DNA from: a virus
Direction: 5' to 3' (one strand)
IMG/VR virus record: IMGVR_UViG_3300042868_002685
Location: 1-42,566 of that record
DNA: 42,566 nt
A program made the position numbers and the translations under genes. Below, in pieces: positions 11,786 through 17,392 of this stretch. The notes under the pieces are model-generated. The model worked only from the letters and a program-made list of their open reading frames with translations. It made no database searches and was not told the DNA's origin. Each line of letters opens with the position of its first letter. Position 1 is the stretch's first letter.

Positions 11786-12880
11786 ATGTGCGTAATTATC
11801 GTAAAGCAAAACAAAAACAAGATGCCAATTGATGTGGCTAAAACGTCATCAAAAATTAATCCTCACGGATTGGGAGTGATATGGTTGGATACCTACGAGG
11901 TATCGCACCATACCTCTAAAGAGTACAAGATTCTCGACACCGACAGACCATTCATTGCGCATTTCAGATACGCTACAATTGGTGCAGTAGGTTTAGATAA
12001 CACACACCCATTTAAGTGTGGTAAAAACAAAGCAGAGTGGCTAATGATGAACGGGACGATTCGTGGGTTGGGTGACACCAAGAAGTGTGACTCAAAAGTT
12101 CTTGCCGAGCAGATTGGCTCCAAGCCACGTCACACGTGGAGGGAAGTATTGGAGCAGTACGATAGCAGATTCGTAACTATCAACACACGTAACCGCACGT
12201 TTCAGATGTACAACAAAGATATGTGGCACAAGAAAGACGGCATATGGTACAGCAAAGATAACGTGTTGCAGGATAATTTAGTGGCTGTGTACGGCACGCT
12301 CAAGAAAGGCGAGAGTAATTACTATTCATACCTTACCGACTCAAAGTTAGTCGGTAAGGGTGAGACCAAAGACAAGTACCCACTAATAATCAAGGGATTG
12401 CCTTACCTGATAGATGACATTGGAGTGGGACATAATGTAGAGGTGGACGTGTTCAAAGTTACTGATGCTACGCTTGCCCGATTAGATGCGTTGGAGGGAC
12501 ACCCACATTGGTACCAAAGAAAGTTGGTGCCTATCAAGACCGCTAAAGGTAACGAGTTGATGTGTTGGGTATACTTTAATATAGAAGAGAAAGTTAACGG
12601 GCAGAAGATGCACAAGACATTCAAGCGGGAGCCCGCACCATTAAAAAAGATTGAGAATAATTATTGGAGTTCTAAATTCCATAAGCCATACGAGTTGCAG
12701 TGGGACGAGAGGCAGAGTATAATGCAAGACGAGGAGCAACAAGAGTACAATATAGATGAAGAGACACCAATGTGTGTAGAATGTTATAACGATTTGAAGT
12801 TCGATGGGTTCGCAAACTATCATTGCGGGGGTTGTGGTAGTTGGTTCACGGAGACTGAAATCGTCAGGTTTAGACCATAA
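11786..12880 (+). CDS. Fusion of class II glutamine amidotransferase, gamma-glutamylcyclotransferase-like domain and zinc ribbon
   Basis: The 364-residue protein has three parts. Residues 1-160 look like an Ntn-type glutamine amidotransferase: after removal of Met1, Cys2 (MCVI) would be the nucleophile, with FIAHFRYAT near 54, THPF near 73 and WLMMNGTIRG near 87. Residues 168-275 are an AIG2/GGCT-like domain: VYGTLKKG binding loop near 169 and LDALEGHP near 233 with the probable catalytic Glu. The C-terminus has CVEC near 328 and CGGCG near 349, a zinc ribbon. The first domain would release ammonia from glutamine and the second opens gamma-glutamyl amides. With the amidoligase at 8250 it probably forms one amide-making and amide-editing pathway. 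Hammerhead 2 follows. Confidence 0.78.
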   Translation: MCVIIVKQNKNKMPIDVAKTSSKINPHGLGVIWLDTYEVSHHTSKEYKILDTDRPFIAHFRYATIGAVGLDNTHPFKCGKNKAEWLMMNGTIRGLGDTKKCDSKVLAEQIGSKPRHTWREVLEQYDSRFVTINTRNRTFQMYNKDMWHKKDGIWYSKDNVLQDNLVAVYGTLKKGESNYYSYLTDSKLVGKGETKDKYPLIIKGLPYLIDDIGVGHNVEVDVFKVTDATLARLDALEGHPHWYQRKLVPIKTAKGNELMCWVYFNIEEKVNGQKMHKTFKREPAPLKKIENNYWSSKFHKPYELQWDERQSIMQDEEQQEYNIDEETPMCVECYNDLKFDGFANYHCGGCGSWFTETEIVRFRP

Positions 12881-12884
12881 AAAG

Positions 12885-12912
12885 CGGGAGTGTCTTTAAG
12901 GACACTCTCCCG
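12885..12912 (+). other. Hairpin with GTGTCTTTAAGGACAC palindrome, competing with hammerhead 2 stem III
   Basis: CGGGAGTGTC (12885-12894) pairs with GACACT and CCCG (12901-12906, 12909-12912) with a two-base CT bulge; the loop is TTTAAG. The inner 16 nt (12890-12905) are copy 4 of the palindrome family. The hairpin begins 4 nt after the stop at 12880. Its CCCG (12909-12912) is also the 5' strand of ribozyme stem III, so the two structures cannot form together. Confidence 0.75.
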
Positions 12913-12960
12913 TATCGAGATGAGTTGTCTCGACTGATGATTCCTAAAGGATGAAACGGG
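12909..12960 (+). ncRNA. Type III hammerhead ribozyme 2
   Basis: Stem III is CCCGT (12909-12913) with ACGGG (12956-12960), 5 bp. The predicted cut is after A12914 (GUA). Stem I is TCGAGA (12915-12920) with TCTCGA (12928-12933), loop TGAGTTG. The CTGATGA box is at 12934-12940. Stem II is TCC (12942-12944), loop TAAA, GGA (12949-12951). The GAAA box is at 12953-12956. The usual first G-C pair of stem II is replaced by a U/U apposition (12941, 12952), which may slow the reaction. Stem I differs completely in sequence from hammerhead 1 but stays fully paired, while loops and core are kept. Cleavage would leave a 71-nt leader before the ATG at 12986. Confidence 0.87.
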
Positions 12961-12985
12961 ATTTAAAAAACTAAAACAAAAACAA

Positions 12986-13216
12986 ATGACAAAAGAATTT
13001 AAGTTTAATATCGACGTAAAGTACGTACGATATGAAAGAGAAGAGTTTTCAGTAAGTTGCAATACTGAGGAAGTAGCTATTCAGTTAGCGAAAGAGTACG
13101 TATCAGGTATGAAAAAAGAGTTCTCTGATGGGGAGTACGTTGAAGACATAACGATTAGCGACTCTAATGGAGACTACATTGAAGACGTAATGGCGGAAGG
13201 AGATATGATAGTATGA
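12986..13216 (+). CDS. Small hypothetical protein behind hammerhead 2
   Basis: A 76-residue acidic protein with strand-rich N-terminus (FKFNIDVKYVRYEREEFSVS), a helix (TEEVAIQLAKEYVSGMKKEF) and an acidic end (YIEDVMAEGDMIV). It starts 25 nt after the ribozyme with an A-rich leader (AAAACAAAAACAA). The next gene overlaps it by 4 nt. The family is unknown. Confidence 0.65.
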   Translation: MTKEFKFNIDVKYVRYEREEFSVSCNTEEVAIQLAKEYVSGMKKEFSDGEYVEDITISDSNGDYIEDVMAEGDMIV

Positions 13217-13539
13217 AAAAGCTAAAGCTATCGGAGCTAAAGGATTGGGTACAAGAAAATCAATTCCCAACAATCGACCTCGAAATTTTTGAGGTCAACA
13301 ACAAATCTATATTGGTGTATTCTATTCAGATGAAAATCAACGAGGTGGACATTGAGATGCTCATTCATTGGAGCGAAATCGAGCAGTATTTTATCGAGGA
13401 TTTTGGTGCAGTAAATATGAACCTATTCGGTGAGCAGACGCTATGCCTACCCGACATTGACTTTCCCGTTGACATTTACTTTCAAGATGGGAAGTTTGAA
13501 ATTATCGAGAGTTTAATAACTAAAACAATAACAAACTAA
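13213..13539 (+). CDS. Hypothetical acidic protein, 108 residues
   Basis: The product has a helical start (LKLSELKDWVQENQFP) followed by strands (TIDLEIFEVNNKSILVYSIQMKI, VDIYFQDGKFEIIESLI). It overlaps both neighbours (4 nt upstream; the stop TAA shares a base with the next ATG). No motif is recognised; the tight coupling suggests a functional unit with 12986 and 13539. Confidence 0.65.
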   Translation: MKKLKLSELKDWVQENQFPTIDLEIFEVNNKSILVYSIQMKINEVDIEMLIHWSEIEQYFIEDFGAVNMNLFGEQTLCLPDIDFPVDIYFQDGKFEIIESLITKTITN

Positions 13540-14027
13540 TGGCAAATTTTACAGCACAATACGTCGTATTCGAAGGAAGTAGAGTAGGCGAAGTAATGGA
13601 GGCGTTCAAGGACGCCTCTGAAAGAGAGCAGAAAGAGAACAAAGGGCAGTGGATAATTGATAGTGAGTTCACGAGTGCGTTGTTTAGTATCGAGGTGAGC
13701 GAGGAGAACGAGGGAGAAGTAAGATTCCTAACGAAGTACAATCCAGACTTGTTCCAGATGGGGTTAATCGCTCAGCAGTATGACGTGAGGTTCAAGTGTT
13801 TCTATGAGGACGAGATGCAAAACTATGTGGGCTATGCAGAATACAAGGGTGGGCAGTTGCACGATTTTTTTCTTGATGATTCGGAAATAAAATCACATAT
13901 TACAAGCGTAGACAAGGCGCACACCTACAACGGAAAAGATTATGAGTCCTATGCAGAAGCATTGGAGAAAGTTCTATACGATAAGGTGCGTAATGAGAGC
14001 GAGGGAGAAATATATTTTGACATTTAA
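13539..14027 (+). CDS. Hypothetical acidic protein, 162 residues
   Basis: A strongly acidic protein (EREQKENKGQWIIDSEF, VSEENEGEVRFLTKYNPD, FYEDEMQNYVGYAEYKGG) of mixed alpha/beta pattern. Small acidic proteins of this kind in the early region of phages sometimes block host nucleases or restriction, but nothing here shows that. It is translationally coupled to the gene at 13213 through TAATG. A GAGGCGT/ACGCCTC hairpin lies within codons 21-27. Confidence 0.65.
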   Translation: MANFTAQYVVFEGSRVGEVMEAFKDASEREQKENKGQWIIDSEFTSALFSIEVSEENEGEVRFLTKYNPDLFQMGLIAQQYDVRFKCFYEDEMQNYVGYAEYKGGQLHDFFLDDSEIKSHITSVDKAHTYNGKDYESYAEALEKVLYDKVRNESEGEIYFDI

Positions 14028-14037
14028 ACCAAAACAT

Positions 14038-14430
14038 ATGAAAGTATCTATTAACATTGAGTTGACGAGGGAAGTCTTGGAAGACATCTTTGTAACCGCA
14101 TTAGAGGGCGGAAGTAATTATTGGTATCTAATTCAGGAGCAAGCCATCAAAAAAATCAGGGAAGTTGTGCCCGATAGAACCATACCAATCAGTGAGGCTT
14201 TATTCTCAGCAGTGTACGACCACGACGTTGACATTGAGATACACGACCTTGAGGAGTCTGAAAAAGTTATTGGAACCATCAGTATGACTACGATGAATGA
14301 AAGAATACAGCAGTGTGCTACCGACGATAATAGTTGGGCAATCCTAAACGAAATAAACGAAAATGGAGATGCCACAAGTTCAGATGTAATATTCCAATAC
14401 ATTGTAATGGGCGAGGTAGTTTTTGGATAA
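14038..14430 (+). CDS. Hypothetical protein, 130 residues
   Basis: I start at ATG 14038 (MKVSINIELTREVLEDIFVT), preceded by AAACCAAAACAT; a longer frame upstream would overlap the previous gene by 86 nt. Motif-like segments are ALEGGSNYWYL (near 22), DRTIPISEALFSAVYDHDVDIEI and FQYIVMGEVVFG at the C-terminus. The EGGSNYWY pattern is shared, in my recollection, with uncharacterised phage proteins. Function unknown. Confidence 0.68.
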   Translation: MKVSINIELTREVLEDIFVTALEGGSNYWYLIQEQAIKKIREVVPDRTIPISEALFSAVYDHDVDIEIHDLEESEKVIGTISMTTMNERIQQCATDDNSWAILNEINENGDATSSDVIFQYIVMGEVVFG

Positions 14431-14463
14431 TAAAATATTGTTTAACAATTTAATAAAAATAAA

Positions 14464-14835
14464 ATGAGCTTAATAGCAGAAGAAATCCTAAAGGAAAAAT
14501 TAAAAGACAAACCCGATAAATTGTACATCCAAACATTGCAGAAGATGCAAGATGGAGAGATGAGTTTAGAGTTGTTTATTAACACGGGCAGAATAACACC
14601 AAGAGAGTTGTTTATACGCTACAATCCAAAGGCAAGACTCAGACCTGATTGTATGGACGTGGTAAGATACGTTGGTGGATTCTACATTCAAATCTTAAAG
14701 ACGGGAGAGTTCTTGCTTGAGATTAACGACGCAGACCAATCAGACGAGATGAACAGCATCATCAAAGATAAGTCGCTCGATTTAGTAGAAGAAGAGTTGT
14801 GGCACAGAGTCGCAAGAAAATTTATTTCAAAATAA
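14464..14835 (+). CDS. Hypothetical protein, 123 residues
   Basis: The protein is mostly helical in its first half (IAEEILKEKLKDKPDKLYIQTLQKM) with strands in the second (MDVVRYVGGFYIQILKTGEFLLEI) and a helical end (LVEEELWHRVARKFISK). It has no recognised motif. It ends 26 nt before a new -7 box, so it closes the transcription unit of small genes. Confidence 0.62.
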   Translation: MSLIAEEILKEKLKDKPDKLYIQTLQKMQDGEMSLELFINTGRITPRELFIRYNPKARLRPDCMDVVRYVGGFYIQILKTGEFLLEINDADQSDEMNSIIKDKSLDLVEEELWHRVARKFISK

Positions 14836-14860
14836 TTGCACGAGTAATGCATATAATATG

Positions 14861-14868
14861 TATATTTG
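14861..14868 (+). promoter_or_regulatory. Bacteroidota-type -7 box TATATTTG before the DnaA-C-like gene
   Basis: TATATTTG fits TAnnTTTG and ends 27 bp before ATG 14896. A TTG at 14836-14838 could be the -33 element, with a 22-bp spacer that is slightly long. Confidence 0.5.
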
Positions 14869-14895
14869 TGACCAATCAAATTTAATTACAATAAA

Positions 14896-15198
14896 ATGAA
14901 AAAAGATATATTTAATGAGTGTGTGGAGAAGGTAGTTCAGACATTTCGTATAGAGAGAAAACACCTATTTAAAAAATCAAAAGTTCAGGAGTATGTAGAT
15001 GCAAGACATTTGTTATACTATCTATGTTCAGTAAGACCAATGCCTTTGGCAACAATCAATAACTATATGAACCAAAATGGCTATGAGACAAGTTGGTCAA
15101 CAATATATAGGGGCGTATCTTCATTTGAAAACAAGATGAAACAAGATGCAGACTACAAAAGATTAGTAAGAGACATTCAAAATTCAATCACAATTTAA
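14896..15198 (+). CDS. DnaA domain IV-like DNA-binding protein, short
   Basis: The 100-residue protein resembles the C-terminal DNA-binding domain of DnaA: RIERKHLFKKSK, then DARHLLYYLCSVRPMPLATINNYM and YETSWSTIYRGVSSFENKM follow the helix-turn-helix plus basic loop pattern (in DnaA, AR.iamyL...lt..slp.IG..fg.rdHsTV). The AAA+ ATPase part is absent. It is the first gene after a promoter and precedes the recombination genes, so a role in origin binding or control of replication genes is likely. A second such protein is encoded at 22806. Confidence 0.6.
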   Translation: MKKDIFNECVEKVVQTFRIERKHLFKKSKVQEYVDARHLLYYLCSVRPMPLATINNYMNQNGYETSWSTIYRGVSSFENKMKQDADYKRLVRDIQNSITI

Positions 15199-15209
15199 TC
15201 CAAAACAAA

Positions 15210-15827
15210 ATGGCAACAAACACAACAGCAGTTTTGAGCACCAACGAAGTGTTCAAAAAATTATCAGCAATCAGTATCAAGGACAAGATTGAGCGCAAGG
15301 GCAACCTTGACTACTTATCTTGGGCTAACGCTTGGTCTTTATTAAAGACCCACTATCCAAACGCTCAGCGTAAGATTTACGAGCACGAGCACACGGGCTT
15401 AAATTATTTCACTGATGGAACCACAGCCTACGTTAAGGTTGGTATCATAGTAGATAACATCGAGCACATCGACTACTTACCCGTGATGAATTTTCGTAAC
15501 GAGGCAATTCCAATTGGGAAGTTAACGTCGATGGACGTAAACAAAACAATTCAGCGCTCGACGGCTAAGGCTATCGCTATGCACGGATTGGGTTTAAGTT
15601 TATGGACAGGCGAGGACGTGCCTGAATTAACGACGGCTCCAGTGGCTCCGCCAGTAACAAGTGAGTTGGAAGAGTTGAAGAAAGATTCAGCAAGTTGGGC
15701 TAAAGTTTGTTCGTATATCGAAGCAAATAAATCACTTGGTATTGAGGCAATTGGAAAACAATTGAGTAGAAAATACAAAATGAGTCCCGCAGTTAAGAAA
15801 GAGATTGCTAATTTAGTAAATTCTTAA
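15210..15827 (+). CDS. DUF1071-type single-strand annealing protein
   Basis: Residues 10-140 match the DUF1071 family of phage recombination proteins: LDYLSWANAWSLLKTHYPNA near 29, YEHEHTGLNYFTDGTTAYVKVGI, MDVNKTIQRSTAKAIAMHGLGLSLWTGEDVPE near 108. These proteins anneal complementary single strands (Rad52/Erf-like). The C-terminal 60 residues are a Pro/Thr linker (TTAPVAPPVT) and a helical tail. The next gene, a RecE-like exonuclease, starts at the last base of its stop codon (TAATG), so the two form a classic exonuclease/annealing pair. Confidence 0.82.
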   Translation: MATNTTAVLSTNEVFKKLSAISIKDKIERKGNLDYLSWANAWSLLKTHYPNAQRKIYEHEHTGLNYFTDGTTAYVKVGIIVDNIEHIDYLPVMNFRNEAIPIGKLTSMDVNKTIQRSTAKAIAMHGLGLSLWTGEDVPELTTAPVAPPVTSELEELKKDSASWAKVCSYIEANKSLGIEAIGKQLSRKYKMSPAVKKEIANLVNS

Positions 15828-16558
15828 TGATGGACATCATCGAACAATTGCGAGATGACAATAACTACTACGGAGTATTAGGCAAGCAGTACCTATCCAA
15901 TTCGGATATAGGTACTCTGCTTAATAATCCTCAGAGTTATGGTAAGTCGAGACCTGATAGTAAAAATTTATTGGAGGGTAGGTATTTTCATCAGTTGCTA
16001 ATAGAGCCTGAGAAAGCGCAAGTGATTCCCTTTGTAGACGTGACGACAAGGACGACGAAAGAGTACAAGAATTACTGCGAGGAGAATAACTTAGAAATGT
16101 GTATGCTTAAAAAAGAGAAGGAGGACATCGAGAGATTAGTGAGCGTGATGAAGCGTAACATTACATTCTATGATGAGATTTATAGAGATGGTAACTTGTT
16201 TGAGACTCCCGCAATCACGGAGATTGCAGGGTTGAAGTGGAAGGGTAAGGCGGATATTTTAACTAACGATTCTATTATTGACCTAAAGACTACGGCAGAT
16301 ATTCAGAAGTTTAAATATTCTGCGAGGTCTTATAATTACGATTCGCAGTGCTACATATACCAAACATTATTTGGAAAGCCATTGGTGTTCTATGTGGTCG
16401 ATAAGGCAACGGCTCAGCTTGGTATCTTTAGACCGACTGAGGAGTTCGTACGAGGCGGAGAGGCTAAAGTAATTAGGGCTGTAGAGGTATACCAAAAGTA
16501 TTATGGTGCAAACCCTACGGACGACATTGCAAATCATTACATCGAGGACACGCTATAG
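15827..16558 (+). CDS. RecE-like PD-(D/E)XK exonuclease (DUF3799 type)
   Basis: The 243-residue protein follows the RecE/exoVIII family plan: YLSNSDIGTLLNNPQSYG near 21, LLEGRYFHQLLIEPEKA near 46, LKWKGKADILTNDSIIDLKTT near 138 with the Asp and DLK catalytic core, SYNYDSQCYIYQTLFGKPL near 165 with the conserved Gln-Tyr helix. It would resect double-strand ends to give substrate for the annealing protein encoded just upstream. Start and stop are tightly set by the coupling at 15827 and the hairpins after 16558. Confidence 0.82.
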   Translation: MMDIIEQLRDDNNYYGVLGKQYLSNSDIGTLLNNPQSYGKSRPDSKNLLEGRYFHQLLIEPEKAQVIPFVDVTTRTTKEYKNYCEENNLEMCMLKKEKEDIERLVSVMKRNITFYDEIYRDGNLFETPAITEIAGLKWKGKADILTNDSIIDLKTTADIQKFKYSARSYNYDSQCYIYQTLFGKPLVFYVVDKATAQLGIFRPTEEFVRGGEAKVIRAVEVYQKYYGANPTDDIANHYIEDTL

Positions 16559-16576
16559 GCGTGTCTTCAAAGACAC
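16549..16576 (+). repeat. Tandem hairpins at the end of the exonuclease gene; 16-bp palindrome copy 5
   Basis: CACGC (16549-16553) pairs with GCGTG (16559-16563) across the stop codon, and GTGTCTTCAAAGACAC (16561-16576) is the fifth palindrome copy. The two hairpins share three bases, so only one can form fully at a time. They lie 10 nt before the next ATG. Confidence 0.65.
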
Positions 16577-16586
16577 TTAGACCAAT

Positions 16587-16811
16587 ATGAAAAAGAAAGA
16601 TACAGCAAGATTTATTATTGAAAAAATTGGTGGATTCCCTTTTAGCTTAGTTAGAAATAATAGGAGTAGACCATTAAAAGTTGCAGTATTGTTATTTAAC
16701 TTTTTTTGGTTTGTAATAGTAATGACTATATTTATACCCTACTTTTTTTATGCTATGACAATGGAAATAGTAAATGGAATTATAGATGATAATGATAGTC
16801 ATAAAAAATAA
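16587..16811 (+). CDS. Small membrane protein
   Basis: The 74-residue protein has a basic N-terminus and a long hydrophobic region, about residues 30-60 (VAVLLFNFFWFVIVMTIFIPYFFYAM), probably two short helices or one long helix, with an acidic tail (GIIDDNDSHKK). It sits between recombination and SSB-like genes. No family is recognised. Confidence 0.62.
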   Translation: MKKKDTARFIIEKIGGFPFSLVRNNRSRPLKVAVLLFNFFWFVIVMTIFIPYFFYAMTMEIVNGIIDDNDSHKK

Positions 16812-16826
16812 TGCCCAATCATCAGC

Positions 16827-16867
16827 TTAACCTTAGAGGTTGGTGGTCGGTTAAAACAGACTAAGGT
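16827..16867 (+). other. Structured 5' leader with alternative pairings before the SSB-like gene
   Basis: ACCTTAG (16830-16836) pairs with CTAAGGT (16861-16867), 7 bp. The overlapping TTAACC (16827-16832) can instead pair with GGTTAA (16849-16854), and AACC (16829-16832) with GGTT (16838-16841). The pairings exclude each other, and the closing stem ends 19 nt before ATG 16887. Such overlap fits an attenuator or translational switch, perhaps autoregulation by the SSB-like protein. Confidence 0.45.
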
Positions 16868-16886
16868 AAATTTTAAAAAAAGTAAA

Positions 16887-17174
16887 ATGTCACAAGACGA
16901 AAAAATTTTTGCAGACGGATTCTCTTTCAAACGTCAAGAGAATGCACCCGATTTTGTTATCGGAAGAGTATCAATCAAGGTAGACGATGCAATTGCATTT
17001 ATGCAGAAGCATCAAAAGGGTGGATGGGTTAACCTGAACGCCAAGTACGCAAGAAGCGGTAACGCTTACTTGGAGTTGGACACATTCGAGCCTAAAGGCA
17101 AAGGTGAAGTACCATCGGTAAAGTCAGCACCCGCTCCTGCTCCTGAAGAGGACGGGGAGGTGTTGCCATTCTAA
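16887..17174 (+). CDS. SSB-like single-strand DNA-binding protein
   Basis: The 95-residue protein starts with an aromatic, basic strand-rich domain (IFADGFSFKRQENAPDFVIGRVSIKV, GGWVNLNAKYARSGNAYLELDTF), then a Pro/Ala linker (KSAPAPAPEEDG) and ends EVLPF. An acidic tail with a terminal Pro-Phe copies the C-terminal tip of bacterial SSB (DDDIPF) that recruits repair and replication partners. I recall closely similar small proteins in Cellulophaga-type phages. It sits between the recombination pair and the primase-helicase, and a terminator follows. Confidence 0.7.
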   Translation: MSQDEKIFADGFSFKRQENAPDFVIGRVSIKVDDAIAFMQKHQKGGWVNLNAKYARSGNAYLELDTFEPKGKGEVPSVKSAPAPAPEEDGEVLPF

Positions 17175-17190
17175 AACCAATTAAAGGCGA

Positions 17191-17218
17191 GGGGAGGGGC
17201 ATTCTCTCCCCTTTTTTT
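17191..17218 (+). terminator. Rho-independent terminator after the SSB-like gene
   Basis: GGGGAG (17191-17196) pairs with CTCCCC (17206-17211) and is followed by seven T. It ends the recombination/SSB transcription unit and isolates the AT-rich element before the primase gene. Confidence 0.85.
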
Positions 17219-17261
17219 GGCTCTAATCGGTGACGAAAATGCTAAATTATTCTCCTCTATA

Positions 17262-17392
17262 CTCTATATATATATATTCTATTATTATTATTATTTATTA
17301 ATTATAAAGGAAAGTTAAAATTGACATTATCGACATTAGTATTAGTAATCAGCAAGTTATCTAATCAAAATCTATCATAAAATCGACATACA
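17262..17392. repeat. AT-rich element with CGACAT repeats, copy 2, before the primase gene
   Basis: This is the second copy of the element at 6313-6495: a TA run (17264-17277), ATT repeats (17280-17310), TTAAAATTGACATTATCGACATT (first base near 17315), TAATCAGCAAGTTATC, and ATCGACAT (17382-17389) just before the ATG at 17393. The 12-mer ATTATCGACATT (17326-17337) is the exact reverse complement of 6476-6487. An AT tract with repeated sites next to the primase gene fits an origin or a regulatory site for the primase. Confidence 0.6.

Noticed and set aside
13599-13618. GAGGCGT...ACGCCTC hairpin as an eighth palindrome copy
   Set aside because: The arms differ from the GTGTCTT family; only the loop looks alike.
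16818-16826. TCATCAG (CTGATGA on the minus strand) as a reverse hammerhead
   Set aside because: No GAAA box or stem II follows on the minus strand.
16830-16870. preQ1-type riboswitch before the SSB-like gene
   Set aside because: There is a partial resemblance (TTAGAGGTT) but the C-rich strand and A-rich tail of preQ1 aptamers are missing.
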